In this document: positions 1 to 8,972 of the stretch, piece after piece
How the letters are laid out: each line of letters opens with the position of its first letter
Position numbering within the stretch: the first letter of the stretch is position 1
Assembly: GCF_008124785.1 (NCBI RefSeq)
Contig: NZ_VNHU01000007.1
Coordinates: 124,001-188,000 of the forward strand
From: Aquimarina intermedia
Lineage (GTDB): Bacteria > Bacteroidota > Bacteroidia > Flavobacteriales > Flavobacteriaceae
Direction: 5' to 3'
DNA length: 64,000 bases
Translations under genes and position numbers: made by a program
The notes under the pieces: model-generated
The model's database searches: none
Told to the model about the DNA's origin: nothing
What the model saw: the letters and a program-made list of their open reading frames with translations, nothing else

Positions 1-654
1 ACGCACGCACCGGTAGGTGGTAAGATGAACCCTGCCGATTTTGGAATCAATGGTGGATGGGCCGGATTGAGAACTACCTCTGCATTTGTGAATAAATTTC
101 CGGACACAACCGGAGATATTGACAGTAGAGCGTTGTTTTTTACCGACGGACAAACTTTAGAAATTGAATCCATTGGAACTTTTGAAAATGGTTATGCAAT
201 TACAAAATGGAGAAACGTGGATAGAGATGGCAACCCAGGAGTTGATGTAGCCGGAGATTTCGTGGATGTTGATTTTCCGATGTTTAGATTAGCCGATGTG
301 TATTTAATGTATGCAGAAGCGGCTCTACGCAGTAATACTGGTTCTATTGCAGACGCAGTTTCTTATGTAAACCTCATTCGTGAGCGTGCTTATGGTGACA
401 CTAGTGGAAATATAACAAGTGGGGAGTTAACTTTAGATTTTATTCTTGATGAACGTTCGAGAGAATTGTATTGGGAAGGACATCGTAGAACTGATTTAAT
501 TAGGTATGGTAGATTTTCTACCAGCTCATATGTTTGGCCATGGAAAGGTGGTGTACCGGCAGGAATTTCAACTTCTTCGCATCTCAATCTATTACCTATC
601 CCTTCATCAGATATCAATGCAAATACAAGCTTAAAGCAAAACGATGGTTACTAA
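1..654 (+). CDS. susD: SusD/RagB-family glycan-binding lipoprotein, C-terminal part
   Basis: The frame is open from the first base, so the gene begins upstream of the window and only the last 217 codons are present. The visible part matches the C-terminal half of SusD/RagB proteins: a run reading FRLADVYLMYAEAALR, then ERSRELYWEGHRRTDLIRYGRF, and an ending with LPIPSSDINANTSLKQNDGY, all typical of the family. SusD proteins sit on the outer membrane surface and deliver oligosaccharides to the TonB-dependent SusC pore, which should lie upstream. The SusE-like lipoprotein and alpha-amylase directly downstream point to starch or maltodextrin as substrate. Substrate is inferred from neighbours; the family assignment is firm. 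Confidence 0.93.
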   Translation, partial: THAPVGGKMNPADFGINGGWAGLRTTSAFVNKFPDTTGDIDSRALFFTDGQTLEIESIGTFENGYAITKWRNVDRDGNPGVDVAGDFVDVDFPMFRLADVYLMYAEAALRSNTGSIADAVSYVNLIRERAYGDTSGNITSGELTLDFILDERSRELYWEGHRRTDLIRYGRFSTSSYVWPWKGGVPAGISTSSHLNLLPIPSSDINANTSLKQNDGY

Positions 655-696
655 TTGAATTAGATGATGTTTTTCAAAAATTTAAAAATAAAACAA

Positions 697-1821
697 ATGA
701 AAAAAATAATATTTCTTTTGGTAACAGCAATTTTCTTTACAGGATTACAGTCCTGTGAAGATGATAATGATAAAATCATTGCTGAACCAAATGCGGCTTT
801 ACAAATCAAAACTCCAAATTCTGAATTAGTATTACAAAAATCAGATGTGGACACTACGGCAATAACCTTAGAATGGGAGCCTAGTGATTATGGAGTTGCT
901 ACACAGATAAATTATGTTATCGAGATGGGTGTCGCAGCAACAGGATTCGAAACCTCAAGAGTGGTTGGTCAAACCAATGAAACCTCTTTTTCCTGGACGG
1001 TAAAAGAATTAAACAGCGAAATTCTAAAACTAGGCTTAGAACCTAATGCTCAAAGTGATCTGGAAATTCGAGTCAGTTCTTCTATAGGTACAACACAAGT
1101 AGAGAAGCTAGTTTCTAATACGGTAATTTTTACAGTAACTACTTACGGAGAAGTGATACTTCTTAGAGACTTGTTTTTTGTAGGTAATGCGGTTGATACA
1201 AATAAAGATGGAATCGCGAATAACGATGATTGGAACAACAATGCAACCAACACCTATTTATTCAGAGATGCCGAAAACACCAATACTTACTATTTTTCAG
1301 GGTATTTTGATGCTAATGAATTCAAATTACTGGAATCTAAAGGAAATTGGCAACCACAATGGGGGCTGGATGGCGGAAGCTTTACATCAAGTGATATTTT
1401 AGGTGGAGATCCAGGTGCATTTACTACAAGTACAGCAGGTTATTATAGTCTCCAGGTAAATACAGAGGACCTAACCTATACATTGGATCCTATAGACGCA
1501 TCTGCAGCACCAACGTATACAACTATTGGTTATATCGGTACGGCTCGAACAGGAGATGATACGGGATGGAACGAGGATGCAGATTTAGTTCAGTCTTCAT
1601 TTAACCCTCATATATGGTACGCAAATGATGTAGTGCTATTTGACGGTGTTATGAAGTTTAGACATAGTAATGATTGGCCGGGTAACTGGGGTGGTACAAC
1701 TGCGCTTAGTGGAACTACTACCACTGCTGGAGATCCACCGGCAATACCTGTCATCGCAGGAACATATGATATTTGGTTCAATGATTTGGACGGTCGCTAT
1801 ATCCTTATACCTAAAAGTTAA
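697..1821 (+). CDS. SusE/SusF-like outer-membrane lipoprotein
   Basis: A 374-residue protein. I start at the ATG at 697, because it opens a proper SPII signal (MKKIIFLLVTAIFF, ending in LQSC then acidic EDDND); the ATG at 664 would add 11 residues ahead of the signal. The N-terminal ~130 residues have the beta-sandwich look of SusE (TAITLEWEPSDYG). Two Trp-rich carbohydrate-binding-like segments follow, around residues 205-235 (GNWQPQWG) and 320-345 (NDWPGNWGG). SusE/F proteins bind starch on the cell surface and are not enzymes. It lies 42 nt after susD and 8 nt before the amylase gene, so one transcript is likely. Confidence 0.85.
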   Translation: MKKIIFLLVTAIFFTGLQSCEDDNDKIIAEPNAALQIKTPNSELVLQKSDVDTTAITLEWEPSDYGVATQINYVIEMGVAATGFETSRVVGQTNETSFSWTVKELNSEILKLGLEPNAQSDLEIRVSSSIGTTQVEKLVSNTVIFTVTTYGEVILLRDLFFVGNAVDTNKDGIANNDDWNNNATNTYLFRDAENTNTYYFSGYFDANEFKLLESKGNWQPQWGLDGGSFTSSDILGGDPGAFTTSTAGYYSLQVNTEDLTYTLDPIDASAAPTYTTIGYIGTARTGDDTGWNEDADLVQSSFNPHIWYANDVVLFDGVMKFRHSNDWPGNWGGTTALSGTTTTAGDPPAIPVIAGTYDIWFNDLDGRYILIPKS

Positions 1822-1829
1822 GTTATATC

Positions 1830-3278
1830 ATGATAGATTTTTTGAAAAAATATACTACAAAAACTATTCTTCTTTTGGGAGGAATAGTTTTTGTTTTTAA
1901 CGCATGTTCTAGTGATGATGACGCTTCAAATGAAGAAGAAACTACCGCTATAAACAAGTTGGATTTAACCCAATACAACGGAGATTCTAAGGGTGTGATG
2001 ATGCAGGCCTTTTATTGGGATGTTGAACCTATCGGAGAATGGTATACTACAGTAGAAACGAAATTAGCCGATTGGTCTGCTGCGGGTATTAATCGTATAT
2101 GGCTTCCGGCACCCGGAAAAGGACAATCCGGAAGTTTTTCGATGGGGTATGATCCATCAGATTATTTTGATGTCGGTGAATTTGAACAACATGGAACAAT
2201 TGAAACCCGTTTCGGTTCTCGGGCTGAATTAGAAGGCTTGATAAACACAGCGCATCAAAATAACATTGAAGTGATAGCAGACATTGTTCTCGGTCATAAC
2301 TCTGGAGGGGGTCAACAAGATAATCCTTATAGACCTGGAGATACAGAAGTGTATAGTTTATTCAATGAAGCGAATGGAAATGCTTCCGGTAAATTCAATC
2401 GGTCTTATGAACATTTTCATCCAAACTCCATTCATGCCAATGATGCCGAAGCTTTATTCTTTGAAAAAACAGATCTCTGTCATGATCAGCAATATGTAAA
2501 AGACTGGTTATGGCTTCGTGATGACTCCGTTGCCAATTTTTACAAGGATGTCTTAGGCTTTGATGGTTGGCGTTTTGATTATGTAAAAAGCTTTGCTCCA
2601 TCAGTTGTTACTGAGTGGAATAAGAAAGTAGGTGGATTTTCTGTCGGAGAGAATTTTGATGGTAATGCCAATACATTGAAGGATTGGGTAGATGCCTCTG
2701 GATCTTCAGCCTTCGATTTTGCTTGTTTCTATCGATTGGAAGAAGCATTGGATAGAGATAAGGATCTGAGTATTCTTGCAGAATCTAAAAATATGCTTCG
2801 TAAAATTTATCCTGAAAAAGCAGTTACATTCATTGCAAATCATGATACAGAAAAAGAAGAAAACCTGAATAATCGCATTAGTTATGCTAACAAAATGATG
2901 GCACATGCGTATATTCTGACTCATGATGGGTATCCAACCCTATTTTATAGTGATTATGAAAATCCGTTATTTAAAGAACAGCTCAAAAATTTAATAGTAA
3001 TTCGTAATAGCTTAGCTAGTGGAAATGTTAAAATTCTGAAAGCTGTGAAGAACGAATATATTATGCAAAGAGAAGGTACCGATGGTAATCCTGGTCTAAT
3101 ACTCTATATTAACATAGGAACTGAAATCGCTTCTCATGAGGTTACTACTTCATGGAAAAATAAAACTTTGATTGATTATAGCAATAATATTAAAGACAAT
3201 CCCAGTACTAATTTAAGCGGAACCACTACCCTAACGGCTCCACCTAAAAGTTTTAGTATCTGGTCAATTGCACAGTAA
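1830..3278 (+). CDS. GH13 alpha-amylase lipoprotein (resembles the archaeal-type subfamily)
   Basis: A 482-residue secreted amylase with an SPII signal (FVFNAC followed by SSDDD), so it is probably anchored to the outer membrane. The start GVMMQAFYWDV, the stretch FSMGYDPSDYFD and GTIETRFGS recall Pyrococcus-type alpha-amylases (GH13_7), by memory. Catalytic residues are visible: nucleophile Asp250 in GWRFDYVKSF, acid/base Glu274 in SVGENFDG, and Asp339 in FIANHDTEK. Conserved region I reads DIVLGH (151-156), where most GH13 enzymes have Asn instead of Gly. It is the last gene of the susD-susE-amylase block, followed by a strong terminator. It should hydrolyse alpha-1,4 glucan at the surface before SusCD uptake. 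Confidence 0.93.
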   Translation: MIDFLKKYTTKTILLLGGIVFVFNACSSDDDASNEEETTAINKLDLTQYNGDSKGVMMQAFYWDVEPIGEWYTTVETKLADWSAAGINRIWLPAPGKGQSGSFSMGYDPSDYFDVGEFEQHGTIETRFGSRAELEGLINTAHQNNIEVIADIVLGHNSGGGQQDNPYRPGDTEVYSLFNEANGNASGKFNRSYEHFHPNSIHANDAEALFFEKTDLCHDQQYVKDWLWLRDDSVANFYKDVLGFDGWRFDYVKSFAPSVVTEWNKKVGGFSVGENFDGNANTLKDWVDASGSSAFDFACFYRLEEALDRDKDLSILAESKNMLRKIYPEKAVTFIANHDTEKEENLNNRISYANKMMAHAYILTHDGYPTLFYSDYENPLFKEQLKNLIVIRNSLASGNVKILKAVKNEYIMQREGTDGNPGLILYINIGTEIASHEVTTSWKNKTLIDYSNNIKDNPSTNLSGTTTLTAPPKSFSIWSIAQ

Positions 3279-3304
3279 GCTAACGTTTTTCTATATTTTT
3301 TGAT

Positions 3305-3333
3305 CAAAAGAAGCGCAAGATGCGCTTCTTTTG
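3305..3333 (+). terminator. Rho-independent terminator after the amylase gene
   Basis: A perfect 12-bp stem, CAAAAGAAGCGC pairing with GCGCTTCTTTTG around a 5-nt loop, 26 nt after the amylase stop codon and followed by a T-rich run. It separates the Sus-type operon from the exporter genes. Confidence 0.85.
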
Positions 3334-3438
3334 CTTTTTATGAATAGTTCCTGTACGTAACCTTTAGTAGATTCAAATGAAATTTCTTACTTTGTGAACA
3401 TATTTATCAGTTAGAACCAACTTAACCTAGTTCCCTTA

Positions 3439-5643
3439 ATGGCTAAATTTCCATTTTACAAGCAGGCTGAATCGAAAGATTGCGGGCCCACGTGTATTAA
3501 AATTATTGCAAAACATTATGGTCGTGTGCTTAACACAGCCAACTTACGAATGCTCAGCGAAACTACCAGAGAAGGAAGTTCACTTCTGGGATTAAGTGAA
3601 GCAGTAGAAAAGATTGGTTTTAGATCCTTAGGTGTCAAGCTTTCTTTAAATCAATTGAAAGACGCTCCCCTACCCTGTATCGTGCATTGGAATAAAGTTC
3701 ATTATGTAGTGGTCTATAAGATAAAAACTTCTCGAAACGGAGGGGTTACTATCTACGTATCTGATCCAGCACATGGTTTGATAACCTATACAAAAGATGA
3801 GTTTATAACAGCTTGGATTGGTAATAATGCTGATGAAACTACCGAAGAAGGTGTCGCATTGCTGTTAGAACCCACTCCCAATTTTTATAGTGATACGTTA
3901 CAAGAGGAGAATGAAAAATTTGGTTTCAAATTCATCTCTAAATATGTCATACAGTATCGTAAGTTTATTTACCAACTCATTCTTGGACTGACTGCGGGTA
4001 GTTTATTACAGCTAATCACTCCGTTTCTTACGCAAAGTATTGTTGATGTTGGGATTAAAAATCAAGATATCCACTTTGTCTATCTAGTCCTTATTGCCAT
4101 GCTTTCGCTTTTTATAGGACGGACACTAATTGATGTTTTGCGTAGTTGGATCTTACTCCATCTTAGTACGCGTATAAACATTTCTCTGATTTCTGATTTT
4201 TTTATCAAATTAATGAACTTGCCTATCTCTTATTTTGATGTCAAGATGACTGGGGATTTATTACAGCGTATTAATGATCACAAGCGAATTGAGCGTATCC
4301 TGACCATGTCCTCATTAAATGTTCTTTTTTCGCTGGTGAACCTGTTAGTTTTCAGCATTGTTCTTATCTACTACAGTTTGGCTATTTTCGGGATTTTTGC
4401 CGTCGGAAGTGTATTATATTTTTCTTGGGTACTTCTATTCTTTAAAAAACGAAAAAAACTTGACTATAAACGCTTTGCGCAAATTAGTGAAGAACAAAGT
4501 AAAGTGATAGAATTGGTTAATGGCATGCAGGAAATAAAACTGCACAATGCCGAAAAACGGAAACGATGGAACTGGGAGTTCGTTCAAGCTAAATTGTTTA
4601 AGATTTCGGTTGAAAATTTAGCGTTAGAACAATATCAAAGCGTAGGTTCTGCTTTTATTAATGAGCTTAAAAATATTTTGATAACAGTATTTTCTGCCAA
4701 ACTAGTTATCGACGGCGAAATTACATTGGGTATGATGCTAGCCATTACTTCTATTGTTGGACAGCTAAACGCACCAATCACACAGTTCATTAATTTTTTA
4801 AGAGAGCTACAAGACGCCCAAATATCGCTAGAACGTTTGGGTGAAATTCACAATAAAGAAGATGAAGAAGTTTCTAAGGATCAAAAAATAAAAGATATCC
4901 CGGAAAACGCCGGATTCGACATCAAAGATTTAAGTTTTAGGTACGTAGGTAGTGATCAACCCGTATTGGAGGATCTTAATTTATCAATTCCTGCAAATAA
5001 AATTACTGCCATTGTTGGTGTTAGCGGTAGTGGTAAAACTACCCTTATGAAATTGCTGTTGAAGTTTTATGAACCCAACAGTGGTAAAATATTCTTAGGC
5101 TCTCACGATTTACAAAACATTTCGCAAAAAGCTTGGCGTGATCAATTTGGTGTAGTGATGCAAGAGGGCTATATATTTAATGATACCATTGCTAATAATA
5201 TCGCAGTAGGAGATAATTATATAGATAAAACTAAATTAGCTCATGCAGTAGATGTTGCCAATATAAAGGAGTTTATTGAGTCGCTTCCGTTATCCTACAA
5301 TACCAAGATAGGGATGGAAGGTGTAGGCTTAAGTACTGGACAAAAACAACGTTTGTTTATCGCAAGAGCCGTGTATAAAGATCCTAAATTTCTGTTTTTC
5401 GACGAAGCTACTTCCGCGTTAGACGCGAATAATGAAAAGGTGATTATGGAAAAACTTGATCAATTTTTTAAAGACAAAACCGTGATGGTGATTGCCCATC
5501 GGTTGAGCACTGTAAAAAATGCTCATAAAATTGTAGTTTTAGAACATGGACATATTGTAGAAGTGGGAAATCATCAGGAACTTATAGCCAAAAAAGGTAG
5601 CTACTTCAATTTAGTTAAAAATCAATTGGAGTTGGGGAACTAA
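3439..5643 (+). CDS. C39-peptidase-containing ABC exporter (PCAT)
   Basis: A 734-residue transporter with three parts. Residues ~1-140 are a C39 cysteine protease: Cys15 in KDCGPTCIK, a His in VHYVVVYK near residue 91, and an Asp in VSDPAHG near 110. Residues ~170-440 form the membrane domain. The rest is an ABC ATPase with Walker A GVSGSGKTT (~528), signature LSTGQKQR (~631) and Walker B FLFFDEATSALD. Such proteins cut double-glycine leaders from small peptides and export them through the inner membrane. It is followed 18 nt later by its HlyD-type partner. No double-Gly precursor is visible in the intergenic gaps on either side, so the cargo must be encoded elsewhere. Confidence 0.93.
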   Translation: MAKFPFYKQAESKDCGPTCIKIIAKHYGRVLNTANLRMLSETTREGSSLLGLSEAVEKIGFRSLGVKLSLNQLKDAPLPCIVHWNKVHYVVVYKIKTSRNGGVTIYVSDPAHGLITYTKDEFITAWIGNNADETTEEGVALLLEPTPNFYSDTLQEENEKFGFKFISKYVIQYRKFIYQLILGLTAGSLLQLITPFLTQSIVDVGIKNQDIHFVYLVLIAMLSLFIGRTLIDVLRSWILLHLSTRINISLISDFFIKLMNLPISYFDVKMTGDLLQRINDHKRIERILTMSSLNVLFSLVNLLVFSIVLIYYSLAIFGIFAVGSVLYFSWVLLFFKKRKKLDYKRFAQISEEQSKVIELVNGMQEIKLHNAEKRKRWNWEFVQAKLFKISVENLALEQYQSVGSAFINELKNILITVFSAKLVIDGEITLGMMLAITSIVGQLNAPITQFINFLRELQDAQISLERLGEIHNKEDEEVSKDQKIKDIPENAGFDIKDLSFRYVGSDQPVLEDLNLSIPANKITAIVGVSGSGKTTLMKLLLKFYEPNSGKIFLGSHDLQNISQKAWRDQFGVVMQEGYIFNDTIANNIAVGDNYIDKTKLAHAVDVANIKEFIESLPLSYNTKIGMEGVGLSTGQKQRLFIARAVYKDPKFLFFDEATSALDANNEKVIMEKLDQFFKDKTVMVIAHRLSTVKNAHKIVVLEHGHIVEVGNHQELIAKKGSYFNLVKNQLELGN

Positions 5644-5661
5644 CCGCAAAAGCTTTAAAAA

Positions 5662-6954
5662 ATGTCAGATCAATTAGATACAATACAACTTAGAAGCGAA
5701 GAGGTACAAGAAATCTTAACCAGAGTGCCTCACTGGATGATCCGTTGGGGTAATGCACTTATCCTTATACTGGTGCTATTATTGCTTTTTCTATCCTGGT
5801 TAATCAAATATCCGGATGTCATTCCGGCTGAAGCTATCATAACCACACAAATACCGCCACAAAAAGAATATGCCAAGGTTACAGGTAAACTTGAAGCCAT
5901 CTTAGTAGAAGACGGTCAGTTGGTTCCTGAAAATACACCTTTGGCTATACTACAGAATAGCGCCAACTATAAAGATGTTTTTTTATTACAATCCATTATC
6001 GATACTATTAGTATTACAAAAGAACGGTTTTCCTTTCCTATCGATGAATTGCCGGTATTATTCTTAGGAGATATTGAGACGAGTTTTGCTCTTTTTGAAA
6101 ACAGTTATTCTGAATATATCCTAAATCAGGAGCTGCAACCTTTTTCTAATGAAGCTTTAGCGAATAAAATATCACTGTCTGAGTTGTACCGCCGCTTTGA
6201 GAGTTTAAAAGCACAAAAGAACATCAATAAAGCTGAATTAGAGTTCAAACAGAAAGATCTGGAACGTCAAAAGAATCTTTTTGCTAAAGGAGTAATTTCT
6301 GCTCAGGAATACGAAAATAAGGAATTGGACTTTTTACAAACAAAACGAAACTATGAAAATAATAACGTTCAGTTATCACAAATTACTGAAAGTATAAGCA
6401 ATGCCACCAAAACCTCTAAAGGAACCAAAATTAATCAGCGAAAAGAAGAAATAGCGTTATACAAACGCGTATTACAAGCCTTTGATCAACTTAAAAAAAA
6501 CATCAAAGATTGGGAACAGACATATGTACTCGAATCTAATATTCACGGTCATGTATCTTTCTTAAATTATTGGACAATAAATCAAAATGTAACGGCCGGA
6601 GACTTAGTTTTTATTGTGATTCCAGCAGAAGACTCGTCCTATATTGCTAAAATTACAGCACCAACCCAAAATTCAGGGAAAATAAAAGTGGGTCAAGTGG
6701 CGAATATAAAGTTAGAAAACTATCCGGATAATGAATTTGGAATGCTTACAGGTACTGTAAAAAGTATTTCTCTCCTACCTAATGCAGACGGTTTATACCT
6801 TATTGATGTTGAGTTACCTGATACCTTGATTACTTCTTATGGCAAAGAGATTCAGTTTAAACAAGAAATGAGAGGTGTGGTAGAAATTATTACCGAAGAT
6901 CTAAGGCTTATCGAGCGTTTCTTTTATCAATTTAGAAATTTACTTGATAAATAA
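5662..6954 (+). CDS. HlyD-family periplasmic adaptor of the peptide exporter
   Basis: A 430-residue protein with one N-terminal membrane segment (ALILILVLLLLFLSWLIKY, residues ~32-50), a lipoyl-like half (YAKVTGKLEAILVEDGQLV), a long helical region with coiled-coil character (~170-290, rich in K, E, Q), and the second half-lipoyl and beta-barrel parts (NIHGHVSFLNYWTINQNVTAGDLVF). This is the usual layout of HlyD/LcnD adaptors that link a PCAT to an outer-membrane channel. Placement 18 nt after the C39 transporter supports one operon. No TolC homologue is encoded next to it. Confidence 0.9.
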   Translation: MSDQLDTIQLRSEEVQEILTRVPHWMIRWGNALILILVLLLLFLSWLIKYPDVIPAEAIITTQIPPQKEYAKVTGKLEAILVEDGQLVPENTPLAILQNSANYKDVFLLQSIIDTISITKERFSFPIDELPVLFLGDIETSFALFENSYSEYILNQELQPFSNEALANKISLSELYRRFESLKAQKNINKAELEFKQKDLERQKNLFAKGVISAQEYENKELDFLQTKRNYENNNVQLSQITESISNATKTSKGTKINQRKEEIALYKRVLQAFDQLKKNIKDWEQTYVLESNIHGHVSFLNYWTINQNVTAGDLVFIVIPAEDSSYIAKITAPTQNSGKIKVGQVANIKLENYPDNEFGMLTGTVKSISLLPNADGLYLIDVELPDTLITSYGKEIQFKQEMRGVVEIITEDLRLIERFFYQFRNLLDK

Positions 6955-7040
6955 GACAGTTCTTTTCTTCAGAAATTAGTAAAACTCAACTTTTACTGTT
7001 ACGTAATCGAATAGACCTGCTTATATAGGATTATTGTATA

Positions 7041-7068
7041 AAAAAGAGGTCTAACAGGACCTCTTTTT
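7041..7068. terminator. Bidirectional terminator between exporter operon and DUF885 gene
   Basis: AAAAAGAGGTC and GACCTCTTTTT form a perfect 11-bp stem with a 6-nt loop, flanked by A-rich and T-rich runs on both sides. It lies between two convergent genes and can serve both. Confidence 0.85.
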
Positions 7069-7095
7069 TTATAATTATTAAGACTTTAAATCTTA

Positions 7096-8958
7096 CTAAG
7101 CGTCTTCTTCTTTAGTATTTGAAGCCAAAGTCGTATCGATCCAATCCTTTACAAGTTGTTCTAAAACATTTAATGGTAAAGCTCCATTGGTTAAAACCAC
7201 ATCATGAAATTCTCGTATATCAAATTGCTCGCCCAATTGTTCTTTAGACATTTTTCGCAACTGAAGGATTTTATTCATTCCTATTTTATACGCTGTTGCC
7301 TGACTTGGCATTACAATATGACGTTCTACCATTTTGATCGCATCACTCTCTGCATTCGGAGTATTCTCTGTATAATACTTAATCCCTTGCTCCCGTGTCC
7401 ATTTTTTAGCATGGATTCCTGTATCAACTACCAAACGGCAAGCTCTCCACAGCTCCATAGCTAAGCGACCAAAATCTGAATACGGATCACTATACATTCC
7501 GATTTCTTTTGGAAGGTATTCGTTATACAATCCCCATCCTTCAATATATGCGGTATAGCCCCCAAATTTTCTAAATTTCGGAATATCTTCCAATTCCTGA
7601 GCAATTGAGATTTGCATATGGTGACCGGGAATTCCTTCGTGATATGCCAGCGCTTCCATTTGATATTTTGGCATCGCTTCCATATCATATAGATTGGCAT
7701 AATAAGTACCCGGGCGTGATCCATCCGGTGTTCCTCTTTGATAAAAAGCTTTACCTGCACTTTTTTCTCTAAAAGGTTCTACAGCTTTCACTACGATATC
7801 AGCTTTGGGCTTTGTTATAAACAATTCGTCCAATCTTCCCTTCATGGTATTGATCAAAGCTGTTGCCTCATCCAGGTATGCTTTTTTGCCCTCTTCGGTA
7901 TTAGCATAGTAAAATTTCTTATCTTCTTTCATAAACTTAAAGAAATCCTGTAATGTTCCTTTAAAGTCTACTTGCTTCATGATGTCCTTCATTTCGCTAT
8001 GAATTCGCGCTACTTCCTTTAGTCCCAACTCATGAATTTCTTTGGCAGTCATGTTTGTGGTTGTCGTACGTTTTAAGGCAGTATTATAAAAGGCCTCCCC
8101 TTTTGGAAATTTCCAAGCACCATCATCTGTTGTAGCTCGCTGCTGCTGATCTTCAAGCATAGCTATCAACTTTTGATAGGCGGGTTTTACACTGCTAACT
8201 AAAGCTTTTTTTGCTTCTTTCAGATATGCATCCTCTTTTTGCTTGTCCAACTTTAAGGTCTCCAGTTTGGTTCTGAAATCTGTTAATAAGGTACTTTCTT
8301 CTTTTGAGTTGTCAAACGGTTTACCGGTTATGATATTTTTACTATCACCTAATACCTTAGTGTAAACAAATTTGGGAAGTAAAATGCCGTTCTTTTCCCT
8401 AATTTTCAAATTTTCAACCAGTTGATTAAATAATCCTTCAATCTTATTGAGTCTGGAGATATAGGCTTTAGCATCTGTACTGTCAGCAATACGATGCATA
8501 TTAATTAAAAATGCCGGGATTTCTGCCTGCATCCCATGCATTTGATTTACAGGGTAGGTATAAAAGCGATATTCAAAATCTTCAATTTCATTTTCCAAAT
8601 CCTGCTTTAATAAGGTATAGCTCAAAAGCGTTTCATCGTTCAGTTTTGCTACATCTACTGAGTCTTTGAGATACGACAGACGTTGTTTTGTCTTTTCTAA
8701 ATCTGCAACCTCTCGTTGGGTGGAAATATCATCCCAACTGCCATAATCCTTTGTTTTGACTCCCAGATATGTTTGCATCATTGGAGAATCGGCTAGCTCT
8801 ATTTGAAACTGTTCTTCGAACCAAGCATTCATTTTTTGTGAATATTCGGCAATCTCTTGATCATTGACAACGGTAGCAGCGTTAGTATCAGTAGTATTCT
8901 TACAGCTTCCTAATGTAGCTATAGAAAATAGGATAATACCTATGGATAATTTATTCAT
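7096..8958 (-). CDS. DUF885 family lipoprotein, putative metallo-hydrolase
   Basis: A 620-residue protein with an SPII signal (IATLGSC then KNTTDTN). The family hallmark is present: a His-Glu motif followed by Gly-x-Pro-Gly-His-His in EALAYHEGIPGHHMQISIAQ, then a downstream Glu in YIEGWGLYNEYLPKE, as expected for a zinc-type peptidase fold. DUF885 proteins are widespread in Bacteroidota and poorly characterised; a secreted peptidase is the usual inference. It begins 14 nt after the CocE/S15-like hydrolase gene, so both are probably co-expressed and may act on peptides in the periplasm or at the surface. Confidence 0.88.
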   Translation of the reverse strand: MNKLSIGIILFSIATLGSCKNTTDTNAATVVNDQEIAEYSQKMNAWFEEQFQIELADSPMMQTYLGVKTKDYGSWDDISTQREVADLEKTKQRLSYLKDSVDVAKLNDETLLSYTLLKQDLENEIEDFEYRFYTYPVNQMHGMQAEIPAFLINMHRIADSTDAKAYISRLNKIEGLFNQLVENLKIREKNGILLPKFVYTKVLGDSKNIITGKPFDNSKEESTLLTDFRTKLETLKLDKQKEDAYLKEAKKALVSSVKPAYQKLIAMLEDQQQRATTDDGAWKFPKGEAFYNTALKRTTTTNMTAKEIHELGLKEVARIHSEMKDIMKQVDFKGTLQDFFKFMKEDKKFYYANTEEGKKAYLDEATALINTMKGRLDELFITKPKADIVVKAVEPFREKSAGKAFYQRGTPDGSRPGTYYANLYDMEAMPKYQMEALAYHEGIPGHHMQISIAQELEDIPKFRKFGGYTAYIEGWGLYNEYLPKEIGMYSDPYSDFGRLAMELWRACRLVVDTGIHAKKWTREQGIKYYTENTPNAESDAIKMVERHIVMPSQATAYKIGMNKILQLRKMSKEQLGEQFDIREFHDVVLTNGALPLNVLEQLVKDWIDTTLASNTKEEDA

Positions 8959-8972
8959 AATCTATAATTAGG

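Noticed and set aside
1..6954. One combined system of Sus-type locus plus peptide exporter
   Set aside because: A strong terminator at 3305-3333 and no shared function separate them; adjacency alone is not evidence.
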